The notes under the pieces are model-generated. The model was not told the origin of the DNA. It did no database searches and saw only the letters and a program-made list of their open reading frames with translations. A DNA stretch of 34,371 nucleotides, taken from NCBI GenBank assembly GCA_025358515.1, contig JANYJG010000124.1:1-34371 (forward strand), given 5' to 3'. Every line of letters starts with the position of its first letter. The stretch's first letter is position 1. Of the stretch, positions 1 through 7,305 are shown piece by piece. A program made the position numbers and the translations under genes. The DNA comes from Chloroflexota bacterium (lineage in GTDB: Bacteria; Chloroflexota; Limnocylindria; Limnocylindrales; CSP1-4).

Positions 1-1
1 G

Positions 2-34
2 GCGCTCTACGAGGCCCTCGGCATTCACGCGTGA
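2..34 (+). CDS. C-terminal tail of an unidentified protein, cut by the window edge
   Basis: Frame 2 is open from the left edge to a TGA at 32-34, giving ten residues ending LYEALGIHA. The stop lies five bases before the ATG of the PIN-domain pseudogene, a spacing typical of an antitoxin gene preceding its toxin, so a VapB-like antitoxin is possible. The fragment is too short to identify a family. Confidence 0.35.
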   Translation, partial: ALYEALGIHA

Positions 35-39
35 CGTAG

Positions 40-313
40 ATGCCGCAGCCCATCCTTCTCGACACCGACGTTCTGACCTACCTGACCGACAGCCGCAACC
101 CTTGTCCGGAATGGGATGCGATCGTTCAGGGCCGAACCCTCTGTCCTTCGTAACCGTCGGAGAGGTCTTGCACGGCGTCATGTTGGCCGGTTGGTCGGAG
201 CGGAGGATTGCCGACATCGAGTCGCGCCTGCGTGCCTACCCGGTCATTCCTGGCACTGTGGGTGTCTCGAGGAAGTACGCCGAGTTGCGGCGGAGGTTCT
301 TCAAGACGAAATC
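40..313 (+). pseudogene. Broken PIN-domain (VapC-like) toxin gene
   Basis: An ATG at 40 opens frame 1 and encodes MPQPILLDTDVLTYLTDSRN, the first PIN beta strand with its conserved acidic residues (LDTD). This frame stops at a TAA at 151-153. Homology resumes in frame 3 from about 138 with SFVTVGEVLHG, which carries the second conserved acidic position (Glu), and continues through helices to YAELRRRF near 300. The two halves join only by assuming an indel around 135-145. After about position 313 neither frame continues into the expected third part of a PIN domain (the segment with the later Asp residues), so the gene is both frameshifted and truncated. VapC toxins are Mg-dependent endoribonucleases; this copy is very unlikely to be active. 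A sequencing error could explain the frameshift but not the missing C-terminus. Confidence 0.72.
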
Positions 314-511
314 CTGCAGGTCTACGGGGTCTGAGGGGGGCGGGCGACGCCGATTCCTCCATAGAAGCCGGAACGGAGCCGCAGCCCTGAGCAGGTCAAT
401 GCGAGTGTGGTAGCTTCCCGGTTGGCACGGGACCTTTGATCCGTTGGTTGCCGGCAGGATAGGTCCAAGATTGGGCCGACAGAGCAAGTGTTTAGTTTTA
501 GGGGATTTTGG

Positions 512-874
512 ATGTTCGGCTTTCGCCGACGCTCTGCGTCTTCGCTTTACGTACCGCTGACCATCGCTGTCTGGCGTGAAGGTTCCAGCTGGGTTTCTCA
601 GTGCGTCGAATTGGATATTGCCAGCTGCGGCGACACGCCCGATGAGGCCGCCCAGGAAGCCATGGATGCGGTTTGCTCTTACGTCAACACGCTGGAAGAG
701 CTGGGCGAACGAGATGCCGTGTTCGCCAAGCGGTCCGTCAAGATTTTTGCGATGCCCCCGGAGTCCGTCCCGCTTGCTGACCTGCCGAGAGAGATTGCGG
801 ATCGCAGCCAGCTCCAGGTTCGTCCTTGGCACCTTCCCGTCGCGAGTGAGTGCCAGCAGCCAGTCCACGCCTAG
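512..874 (+). CDS. hicB: HicB-family antitoxin
   Basis: The 120-residue product contains the HicB partial RNase-H-like fold: a beta strand followed by WVSQCVELDIASCGDTPDEA at residues 27-46 and the helix AAQEAMDAVCSYVNTLEELG. HicB proteins bind and neutralise the HicA mRNA interferase and often repress their own operon. The ATG at 512 is preferred over an in-frame GTG at 488 because AGGGG at 500-504 lies seven bases before it. The C-terminal forty residues show no clear helix-turn-helix or ribbon-helix-helix, so DNA binding is uncertain. hicA follows 15 bases downstream, so the order is antitoxin first, the reverse of the most familiar hicAB order. Confidence 0.8.
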   Translation: MFGFRRRSASSLYVPLTIAVWREGSSWVSQCVELDIASCGDTPDEAAQEAMDAVCSYVNTLEELGERDAVFAKRSVKIFAMPPESVPLADLPREIADRSQLQVRPWHLPVASECQQPVHA

Positions 875-889
875 CTAGCCGCAGATCTG

Positions 890-1132
890 ATGCCTATTTC
901 GAGCGCCCAACTCATCAAGGCGGTCGAGGGGCACGGATACTCACAGAGCAGGGGTACGGGCAAGAAGGGCACCCACCGCACTTGGAAACGCTCCCCGGCT
1001 GGTCCTGGCCAGCTGCACCAGACGGTGGTCATCCCACTGAACAAGCGCGACATCCCCGAGGGCACGATCGGCTCGATTCTTCGCCAACTTGGGGTTGACC
1101 GGGCCACGCTTAACTCATGGATGGCCGACTAG
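890..1132 (+). CDS. hicA: HicA-family mRNA interferase toxin
   Basis: The 80-residue product has the HicA double-stranded-RNA-binding-like fold. It opens with PISSAQLIKAVEGHGY, then a basic loop with G-T-H at residues 27-29 whose His29 matches the catalytic histidine of HicA (usually G-S-H). It ends with the strand TVVIPL and a helix EGTIGSILRQLGV, which match the family's TVVPxH...KGTLRSILKQAGI pattern. HicA cleaves mRNA independently of the ribosome and is held inactive by HicB. It follows the hicB gene directly and probably shares its transcript. Length is normal for the family, and nothing suggests decay, in contrast to the neighbouring PIN pseudogene. Confidence 0.82.
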   Translation: MPISSAQLIKAVEGHGYSQSRGTGKKGTHRTWKRSPAGPGQLHQTVVIPLNKRDIPEGTIGSILRQLGVDRATLNSWMAD

Positions 1133-1215
1133 ACCCTGGCGACGAGCCAGTTCCAGGACCGCGACAAGTGTCAAGCGAGGCGCCGACCCAGGAGTGCCGC
1201 CCGCGGGGCGCGTGC

Positions 1216-1677
1216 TCAGGTGTCGGAGCGGAGCCGCTCAAGTGTGAGGGTCAGCACGTCCTTGCGGGCGAAGATGCCCAGGAAGCGAACGCCGCAGAGG
1301 AAGAGCGCCACTCCAAGCCCGCTGTAGAAGAAGGCGATGGTCCAGTCCGGCATCACGTGCGAGAGCCGGAGTGCCATGCCGCCGCCCATCATGACGGCCA
1401 TCACCGCCCAGGACGAGGCGTTGAAGAAGTGCCAGAAGGGGAGTCGATCTTCCGCCCGCCCGCGGATTCGATCGGTGTGCTTACGGACGAGCCGGGAGAA
1501 AACGACGAAGTAGAACACGAGGAATATCAGCACGGCGAGCGGCAGGAGGACCAGGTGCGAGGGCGCCAGCCCGAACTCCAGCGGCAGTCCGATCATGCCG
1601 ACCATCGCGCCCGCCGCGCACCAGACCAGGCCGGCGATGAGCATCAGGTGGTTCTTGGGAATGTGGGCGATGTGCAC
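1216..1677 (-). CDS. Small four-helix membrane protein of unknown function
   Basis: The product is about 153 residues if translation begins at the GTG at 1677, which has AGGAG ten bases upstream. An in-frame ATG at 1743 would add 22 residues that lack any recognisable feature. Four hydrophobic segments are visible at roughly residues 11-30, 41-61, 89-107 and 112-134, separated by a basic loop (SRLVRKHTDRIRGR). The pattern, IPKNHLMLIAGLVW at the start and IAFFYSGLGVALFLCGV near the end, resembles a conserved group of short bacterial membrane proteins that has no assigned role. It is transcribed towards hicA and divergently from the DUF427 gene. No function can be assigned. Confidence 0.7.
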   Translation of the reverse strand: MHIAHIPKNHLMLIAGLVWCAAGAMVGMIGLPLEFGLAPSHLVLLPLAVLIFLVFYFVVFSRLVRKHTDRIRGRAEDRLPFWHFFNASSWAVMAVMMGGGMALRLSHVMPDWTIAFFYSGLGVALFLCGVRFLGIFARKDVLTLTLERLRSDT

Positions 1678-1796
1678 GCTTTGAAAACTCCTGACGCACT
1701 GGTCGATGGCTGGCGCGATTGTACGCACAGGTGGGTGACCCATCCAAATGGGCGGATCTCTCGAAAGGTTACCGATTAGCAGTTCGAGGAACGACC

Positions 1797-2294
1797 ATGG
1801 ATCGAATCGATCGTGTAGCGCCAGGGCCGGGGCAAGAGTCGGTGTGGGACTATCCGCGGCCTCCGCGGGTGCAGCCCGTGCCTGAGCAAATCCGGGTCGT
1901 TGCCGGTGGCCTGACGATCGCCCAGAGTACCAGGGCGCTGCGCGTAATCGAGACGGCCGGCCCGCCCGTGTACTACGTTCCGCCGGAGGACGTGCGCATG
2001 GACCTTATGGTGCCCACGCCACACCGGAGTTTGTGCGAGTTCAAGGGCGAAGCGCGCTACTGGACGGTAGCCTTTCCAGGCCGGGTGATCCCGAACGCCG
2101 CCTGGTCCTACTCGCAACCGAACCCGGGCTACGAGGCAATCCGCAACCACCTCGCGTTCTACGCGTGGGCCGTGGATGAAGCCTGGGTCGGCGATGAGCT
2201 CGCCACGCCGCAATCGGGTCGGTTCTACGGCGGCTGGGTAACTTCGCGGATCGTTGGCCCTTTCAAGGGCGGACCGGGCAGCTTTGGCTGGTGA
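1797..2294 (+). CDS. DUF427 domain protein
   Basis: The 165-residue product contains one DUF427 domain at about residues 32-133. Recognisable family features are the first strand (IRVVAGGLTIAQST), VYYVPPEDV, then the conserved HRSLCEFKGEARYWTV (family pattern T-x-C-x-W-K-G-x-A-x-Y), followed by NAAWSYSQPNP and a final helix AIRNHLAFYAW. DUF427 proteins are small beta-rich proteins without an established reaction. The ATG at 1797 is chosen because GAGGA at 1786-1790 lies six bases before it; a reading frame starting further upstream has no such site. The C-terminal tail of about thirty residues is rich in Gly and Phe and is outside the domain. It stands alone, divergent from the membrane protein. 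Confidence 0.85.
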   Translation: MDRIDRVAPGPGQESVWDYPRPPRVQPVPEQIRVVAGGLTIAQSTRALRVIETAGPPVYYVPPEDVRMDLMVPTPHRSLCEFKGEARYWTVAFPGRVIPNAAWSYSQPNPGYEAIRNHLAFYAWAVDEAWVGDELATPQSGRFYGGWVTSRIVGPFKGGPGSFGW

Positions 2295-2541
2295 AGGCTA
2301 CGCGTCCCAAAGCCGCAGCCTCGAGGCCGATGGTTCTGCCGCGCCGGATCTTGCTTGCGCAGGCCGCTTTGCCGGCTGTACGGACGCGCGCACTCGAACG
2401 GCGGCGTGTCTGATCCCTCCATCGATTGTCGTGGCCCGAAGAGGTGGCACGGCCACGTCTGTGGATCCAATCTCCAGGCAGATGTTCGCTCCGTCCACGC
2501 TATGGCAAACTGTGTGGGCAGTCAGCGACGTAGAGGTGCCC

Positions 2542-3156
2542 ATGACCCAAACCAGTGGGACGCATGAAGGCGAGTTGGATGACGCGACGCTGGTCCGCCG
2601 GGTGCAGGAGCGGGATGAACGAGCCATCGAAGAACTCGTCCGGCGTTACGACGCACCGCTTTTCTCGTTTGCCTACCGGCTCGTGGGCAGGGATGACTTC
2701 GCCCAGGACGTTGTGCAGGAGGTCTTTCTGACGCTCTGGCGCGACGCGATTCGGTACGACCCAACGCGCGGTGCCGTCTCGAGCTGGCTCCTGACGATGA
2801 CTCGCTACAAGGCGATTGATCTCGTGCGCCGCGAAACGGGACCGCGCCGCAGAACCGTCGACGCGGATCTGTCTCTCGAGCGGTCCGAAATGGATGTTCA
2901 TGAGGAGGCGTGGCTGAACGCGCGACGAGCGAGAGTGCGTGCCGCGCTGGACGAGTTGACCGAGGCTCAGCGAGAGGCGGTCACGCTGGCGTTCTTCGAC
3001 GGCCTCACGCATCCTGAGGTCGCGGAGGCCCTGGCGCTTCCGCTCGGAACGGCCAAGACGAGGATCCGCGACGGTCTCCTACGGCTCCGTTTGATATTGG
3101 GGGACTCCCTGAACGACACGCCGGTCGGCTTTGGGCCGACGGGAGAGACCCGATGA
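2542..3156 (+). CDS. ECF-type RNA polymerase sigma factor (SigK/RpoE-like)
   Basis: The 204-residue protein has sigma region 2 at about residues 30-97 (AIEELVRRYDAPLFSFAYRL, then DFAQDVVQEVFLTLWR and SWLLTMTRYKAIDLVRR) and region 4 at about 133-185 (LDELTEAQREAVTLAFFDGL, then EVAEALALPLGTAKTRIRDG). It lacks regions 1 and 3, as ECF sigmas do. The ATG at 2542 has AGAGG at 2532-2536. Its last codon overlaps the start of the anti-sigma gene (ATGA at 3153-3156), so the two are translationally coupled. Pairing with an RskA-type anti-sigma is typical of SigK/ECF19-like systems, which respond to redox or envelope signals. The DUF4397 gene downstream is a plausible target by analogy with other sigK loci, but that is inference. 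Confidence 0.92.
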   Translation: MTQTSGTHEGELDDATLVRRVQERDERAIEELVRRYDAPLFSFAYRLVGRDDFAQDVVQEVFLTLWRDAIRYDPTRGAVSSWLLTMTRYKAIDLVRRETGPRRRTVDADLSLERSEMDVHEEAWLNARRARVRAALDELTEAQREAVTLAFFDGLTHPEVAEALALPLGTAKTRIRDGLLRLRLILGDSLNDTPVGFGPTGETR

Positions 3157-4031
3157 ACGATCACGAGCCGTTCCTCCAGCTCATCGCCGGACGCCAGTTG
3201 GGTGACCTCGACGCAGTCGAGGCGGCAGAGCTAGACGACCACCTCGCGACCTGCTCCACGTGCGCGTCGGGAGCCCGGTCCATCGCCGATGCTGCGGCTG
3301 AACTTGCCTTCGCGGCAGCCGTCCGCCGACCGCCCAAGGAACTGCGCCCCGCGATCATGGCTGCGATCCACGCCCTGGCCACTGCAGAGATGGCAAGCGT
3401 CCCGACCCAGACGGCGGCTGCGGCCCATGCTCGCGATATCGTGCCTTCGGCCCCGCGTCGCGAGCCGGCTCATGCGGCCGGTTCCGGACGACCGTCCGGT
3501 GGCCGGCTCGCCTGGCTCCTCGGCCCCCGCATGGGTTTGGCGGCCGCTTGTCTTGCGGGCGTCCTTGTCGTCACATCGATCGGGATAGGCCTCCGCGCCC
3601 TCGATCTCCAGTCGCAACTCGACGCCCGGAACCGGACGGTCACGGCCGCCCAGCAGCGCCTTGACACCGAGGCGGCCGCAATCGCGGTGGTGCTCGACCC
3701 ACATCATGTGGCTGCGACCCTCGCGGCGGAGCCGCTCGCACCCTCGGCGGTCGCCCAGGTCGTCTATCGACCCGGCTCCCACGAGGCATACCTCATCGCC
3801 AACAATCTCCCGGCGACGCCGGCCGGCATGGTCTACCAGCTATGGTATGCCGACGCCGCCGGGGCTCATCCGCTTGGCACCCTAGCCTTCGATGGCACCG
3901 GCACTCTCGTTGCGTCGTTCGGGGTAGATCTGGGCGGCAAGACCGCAGCAATGGTCACCCTCGAGCACACGGGTGGCTCGACCGGTGCGCCCGGCCCGCA
4001 GGTGGTCTTCGGCAGCCTTACAAAGGCATGA
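3153..4031 (+). CDS. RskA-type membrane anti-sigma factor
   Basis: The 292-residue protein begins with a cytoplasmic anti-sigma domain carrying the zinc-binding signature H30-x3-C34-x2-C37 (DDHLATCSTC). A variable Ala/Pro linker follows, then one transmembrane helix at about 127-148 (MGLAAACLAGVLVVTSIGIG). Outside lies a coiled stretch (LDLQSQLDARNRTVTAAQQR) and an RskA C-terminal domain at about 175-289, with YLIANNLP, GMVYQLWYAD and VTLEHTGGS. Such proteins hold the partner sigma at the membrane and release it on regulated proteolysis. It is expressed with the sigma gene through a four-base overlap. Start and stop are unambiguous. The nature of the signal sensed is not visible. Confidence 0.9.
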   Translation: MNDHEPFLQLIAGRQLGDLDAVEAAELDDHLATCSTCASGARSIADAAAELAFAAAVRRPPKELRPAIMAAIHALATAEMASVPTQTAAAAHARDIVPSAPRREPAHAAGSGRPSGGRLAWLLGPRMGLAAACLAGVLVVTSIGIGLRALDLQSQLDARNRTVTAAQQRLDTEAAAIAVVLDPHHVAATLAAEPLAPSAVAQVVYRPGSHEAYLIANNLPATPAGMVYQLWYADAAGAHPLGTLAFDGTGTLVASFGVDLGGKTAAMVTLEHTGGSTGAPGPQVVFGSLTKA

Positions 4032-4329
4032 GACCTGCTGGCCCGGCTGCCCGAGGACGGGGCGCCGCCCGCAACTAGCCCTCGTCGTTCCGGCGGCCGA
4101 CCGAGGCGCCGGCCCGCGTCTGATCTTCGGCAGCCTGCTTGCAGCCTGCCTGAGGACTGGCACGGACCGCCTGTCGGGACACATGCCTGGAATGCTGTCT
4201 CTTCCATCGCCCGGAGACGCGAACCTCCAATCCATCGGCCCGGACTTCGCGAAAGGCGGTTGTCAAGCAGCCCGGCCCACCAGAGGGCCAAGGCCCAACC
4301 ACCCAGACGACAACGGAGGAAACAGGCTC

Positions 4330-5226
4330 GTGAAGATCCGAATTACCCGACTGGCCGCCATCGGAGCCGCCGTCGCACTCGCCCTTACCGTAGTCGGCGC
4401 GGTCGCTGCGGCCGGCCCAGCCAAGCTCACGCTCGCTGTCGCCGACACGACCGCAGGACCCACGACGGCCACCGGCAACGCGCACGTCCGGGTCGTCCAC
4501 GGCTCGCCCGATGCGCCCAAGGTCGACGTCTATGCCGGCGCCACCCTCGCCACCGCGACGAAGGTCGCGGCTCTGTCAGGCCTCTCGTTCGGTCAAGTCT
4601 CGGCCTACGCCAACATCCCGGCCGGCTCATACGCGATCAAGGTCTGCGCCGCATCTGACAGCTCCGTCTGCCCCATCCAGGTTCCCTCGCTCAGCCTTGC
4701 TGCGGAGACGTACTACACGATCGGCGCCTCGAACCTGCTCGCCTCTATCAAGGCCACCGTGTTCACCGATACACCCGCGCCGTCCGGTGCCGGCGCACAG
4801 CTCCGTGTCTATCACCTGGCTGCCGACGCCCCAGCGGTCGACGTTCTGACCTCGACTGGCGCCGACATCAACCCGGCTCTCGATAACCTGTCCTACCCGA
4901 ATGCGACCGGCTACCTGACGCTGCCGGCAAACACCTACCAGGTCAAGGTCTGCGCCCACGCCGACCATGCTGTGTGCCCGATCGGGCCGGCGGCGCTCAC
5001 CGTCGCGGCCAACCACACCTACAGCATCTTCGCGATCGGTTCGCTCGCCGCGACCCTCGCAACGCCCACCCCCTCCACCATGACGCCTCCTCCGACCTCG
5101 ACGACCACCGACAACACCACGTCGGGCTCGTCCAGCTCCATGCTCGCTCTAGTACTCGCCGTCCTCGCCCTGTTCGTGGGCGCTGCCGGCGCCCTGCGCT
5201 TCGCCGCGGTCCGCAACCGCCGCTGA
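4330..5226 (+). CDS. Exported, C-terminally anchored protein with two DUF4397 domains
   Basis: Translation probably begins at the GTG at 4330, preceded by GGAGG at 4315-4319. The 298-residue product has a signal peptide (KIRITRL then a hydrophobic run to about residue 28). Two DUF4397 repeats follow at about 52-140 (HVRVVHGSPDAPKVDVYAG) and 157-240 (LRVYHLAADAPAVDVL). A Thr/Pro/Ser-rich spacer (244-270) leads to a transmembrane helix (271-291) and the basic tail RNRR. Each repeat holds a cysteine pair with identical spacing (C106/C114 and C208/C216), suggesting one disulfide loop per domain. DUF4397 is an extracellular beta-sandwich of unknown activity. Position directly after a sigma/anti-sigma pair suggests it belongs to that regulon. 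A strong terminator closes the unit. Confidence 0.85.
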   Translation: MKIRITRLAAIGAAVALALTVVGAVAAAGPAKLTLAVADTTAGPTTATGNAHVRVVHGSPDAPKVDVYAGATLATATKVAALSGLSFGQVSAYANIPAGSYAIKVCAASDSSVCPIQVPSLSLAAETYYTIGASNLLASIKATVFTDTPAPSGAGAQLRVYHLAADAPAVDVLTSTGADINPALDNLSYPNATGYLTLPANTYQVKVCAHADHAVCPIGPAALTVAANHTYSIFAIGSLAATLATPTPSTMTPPPTSTTTDNTTSGSSSSMLALVLAVLALFVGAAGALRFAAVRNRR

Positions 5227-5244
5227 GCCAGGCTCCTTCTTTTC

Positions 5245-5279
5245 AGAAAGACGGCCCGGGGCACCCGGGCCGTCTTTCT
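5245..5279 (+). terminator. Intrinsic terminator after the DUF4397 gene
   Basis: A perfect 16-base-pair stem (5245-5260 with 5264-5279) surrounds a three-base loop GCA; its core is GACGGCCCGGG/CCCGGGCCGTC. The descending arm ends in TCTTTCTT, a U-rich tract in RNA. It begins 18 bases after the DUF4397 stop codon and separates that unit from the heliorhodopsin gene. Confidence 0.92.
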
Positions 5280-5310
5280 TCCTAATCCGCGGTCAAACCG
5301 CGATCATCGA

Positions 5311-5370
5311 CGCCGTCACTGCCACCTGCGCACCGACTTTGGAGGTCAGATGTCCGCCGTCACTGCCACC
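5311..5370 (+). repeat. 16-bp direct repeat spanning the heliorhodopsin start
   Basis: CGCCGTCACTGCCACC occurs exactly at 5311-5326 in the leader and again at 5355-5370, codons 2-7 of the heliorhodopsin gene. The copies are 44 bp apart in phase. It may be a slippage or duplication scar, or a sequence read in the mRNA leader. A small inverted repeat (CGCGGT-CAA-ACCGCG, 5288-5302) lies just upstream. Confidence 0.7.
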
Positions 5371-6153
5371 GCTATCCCGGCCGATCGATCGGCCAACCTG
5401 TTCCGCTGGAATGCTGTCCTGTCAGTGCTCCATTTCGTCCAGGGCGCCACGATCCTGGCGCTCTCTTTCGCAAAGAACCCCGTGGTTACCTCGCCCGTCG
5501 TGAGCACGTATCTTCGCTTTGACCAGGCGACCCAACATCTCGTGACTGCCCAGCGTTCCATCTGGGACCTGCCGATCGGGCCGGCTGTCGCCCTGTTCTT
5601 CCTGATGAGCGCAGTCGCCCACTTCACCATGGCCTTCCCGTCGCGGCGCTGGTATGAGGCACACCTCGCTCGTGGCCAGAACCCGGTCCGCTGGATCGAG
5701 TACTCGTTCAGTTCGAGCGTGATGATCGTCGTAATCGCCGGGCTTGCCGGCGTCCAGGAGATCGGGAGCCTGATCGCCATTTTCGGTGTCAACTCGGCGA
5801 TGATCATGTTCGGCTGGAGCATGGAAATCGCCAATGAGGGGCGCGACCGGCCGCAGTGGCTGCACTACATCTTTGGCTGCATCGCCGGCGCCGTTCCGTG
5901 GCTGGTCATCAGCGTGACGATCCTGGTCTCGGCCACGGCGCCGGGCTCGGCTCAAATCCCCGCTTTCGTGATCGCGATCTTCGTGACCCTGTTCATCGGC
6001 TTCAATGTCTTCGCCGTAAACATGGTTCTGCAGTACCGGAAGATCGGCCGGTGGCGCGACTACCTCTACGGCGAGCGGGCCTACATGCTTTTCAGCCTGA
6101 TCGCCAAATCGCTCCTGGCCTGGCAGGTATTCTTCGGCACGCTGCGCCCGTAA
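5350..6153 (+). CDS. Heliorhodopsin
   Basis: The 267-residue protein has seven hydrophobic helices and the heliorhodopsin signature. TM7 reads LFSLIAKSLLAWQVFFGTL, placing the retinal Schiff-base lysine at K253 with the conserved serine four residues before it (S249). TM3 reads NPVRWIEYSFSSSVM, giving the counterion E117. H28 in TM1 and H91 in TM2 match the two conserved pocket histidines, corresponding to H23 and H80 of the founding heliorhodopsin 48C12 (K241, E107 and S237 are the other equivalents). Heliorhodopsins are inverted in the membrane, bind all-trans retinal and have slow photocycles without ion pumping; sensory or enzyme-regulating roles are proposed. GGAGGT at 5341-5346 supports the ATG at 5350. 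No retinal-synthesis gene (carotenoid oxygenase) is nearby. It stands alone, after a terminator. Confidence 0.95.
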   Translation: MSAVTATAIPADRSANLFRWNAVLSVLHFVQGATILALSFAKNPVVTSPVVSTYLRFDQATQHLVTAQRSIWDLPIGPAVALFFLMSAVAHFTMAFPSRRWYEAHLARGQNPVRWIEYSFSSSVMIVVIAGLAGVQEIGSLIAIFGVNSAMIMFGWSMEIANEGRDRPQWLHYIFGCIAGAVPWLVISVTILVSATAPGSAQIPAFVIAIFVTLFIGFNVFAVNMVLQYRKIGRWRDYLYGERAYMLFSLIAKSLLAWQVFFGTLRP

Positions 6154-6288
6154 GCCGCAACCGACGGAAGCGGGAATCGTGGTGCCCGCCGATTGGTGGA
6201 GCGACTTGCCGAGCGCGACCCGTCGGGCGAGCCGCCCAGCCTGCGCGCCGTGGGTCGTGAGGCGGGGTCAGCGCGCCGCGGCGCGGCC

Positions 6289-7305
6289 TCATGGTAGGAG
6301 CCTGACGGGGGCGCCAGTCTCTATGGATCGGTAGGCCGCCGCCACGATTTCGACTGCCCGCAGGCCATCGACTCCGGAGACCGCCGGTGCTCGCCCTTCG
6401 GCCACGACGGCCACGAACTCATCGAGCGTTCCCTGGTCCTCGTCGGGACCCCAGGACGGCCAGGCGACGCCGAACCCCGTCCCACCGTAAATTGCGAGCC
6501 GTTGCCGGAATGCATCCACCCGGAGGGTGCCGGCCGTACCGATCGCGTCGATGGCGAGTCCGCCCCACGTCGGATACGAGCGCGGTTTGCTCCAGCTGCA
6601 GTCGATCGTGGCGAACGCCCCTCTCGCGAAGCGGAGCATGACCAGCCCGCCAGTCTCCACCCGGTCGAACCGCTCCCGGAGGATTCGGTTAGCGACGGCG
6701 TAGACCTCGACGACTTCGTCCTGAAGGATCCATCGATAGAGGTCGGCGAGGTGCACGACGTGGTCCATGAGCGCCCCACCGCCCGATCGAGCGGGATCGA
6801 CGAACCAAGGCGCCAGCGTGTCGGGCATCCGACTCGAGTTGACGCCCTCCAGGCAGACGACGGAGCCGAGGGCGCCGGATCGCACCGCCGCTTCGAGGGA
6901 GCGAATGACCGGGCTGAAACGCATCGGGAACGCAGTCATGAGACGAACTCCCGCCCGGTCGCAGGCCGCCACCATCGCCTCCGCGTCGGCAACGGTAACG
7001 GCAAGCGGCTTGTCGCACAGGACGTCGACGCCGGTGGCCGCGGCTCGCTCGGTGAGCTCGCGGTGGTCCGCATTCGTCGAGGCGATTACCACGCCATCCA
7101 CCATGCCCAGCAGATCCTCGACCAGCGGCACCGCCCGCGTTCCCGCGCGTTCTGCGGCTGCGCTCGCCCGCGCCTGATCCTCGTCCCAGATCCCGATCAG
7201 TTCGACGCCCGGCATCTGGCCAAGCAGCCGGATATACGAGGCTGCGTGCATGTGCTCCGTGGAAAGGACACCGATCCGGACGGGTCGTCGGGCCTGATCT
7301 GCCAT
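6289..7305 (-). CDS. Gfo/Idh/MocA-family NAD(P)-dependent oxidoreductase
   Basis: The 338-residue protein has an N-terminal Rossmann domain and the C-terminal alpha/beta domain of the family. The nucleotide loop is the variant GVLSTEHMHA, with histidines in place of the usual G-x-G-x-x-G, a form seen in one branch of this family. The catalytic lysine motif appears as DKP at residues 98-100 (usually EKP), and a conserved histidine lies in LMDHVVHLADLYRWI. Family members oxidise or reduce sugars, inositols and opine-type compounds. The ATG at 7305 overlaps the TGA of the preceding oxidoreductase (TGATG), so the two are coupled and may form a heteromer or act in sequence. It is the last gene of the minus-strand operon. 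The substrate is unknown. Confidence 0.88.
   Translation of the reverse strand: MADQARRPVRIGVLSTEHMHAASYIRLLGQMPGVELIGIWDEDQARASAAAERAGTRAVPLVEDLLGMVDGVVIASTNADHRELTERAAATGVDVLCDKPLAVTVADAEAMVAACDRAGVRLMTAFPMRFSPVIRSLEAAVRSGALGSVVCLEGVNSSRMPDTLAPWFVDPARSGGGALMDHVVHLADLYRWILQDEVVEVYAVANRILRERFDRVETGGLVMLRFARGAFATIDCSWSKPRSYPTWGGLAIDAIGTAGTLRVDAFRQRLAIYGGTGFGVAWPSWGPDEDQGTLDEFVAVVAEGRAPAVSGVDGLRAVEIVAAAYRSIETGAPVRLLP

Noticed and set aside
3973-4329. In-frame upstream extension of the DUF4397 protein by 119 residues
   Set aside because: The extension overlaps the end of the anti-sigma gene and would bury the signal peptide; the GTG at 4330 has a good ribosome-binding site.
6272-6285. 14-bp palindrome CGCGCCGCGGCGCG between the heliorhodopsin gene and the convergent oxidoreductase as a terminator
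   Set aside because: It has no adjacent T-run and no loop; such G+C palindromes arise easily in this composition, so I do not call it.
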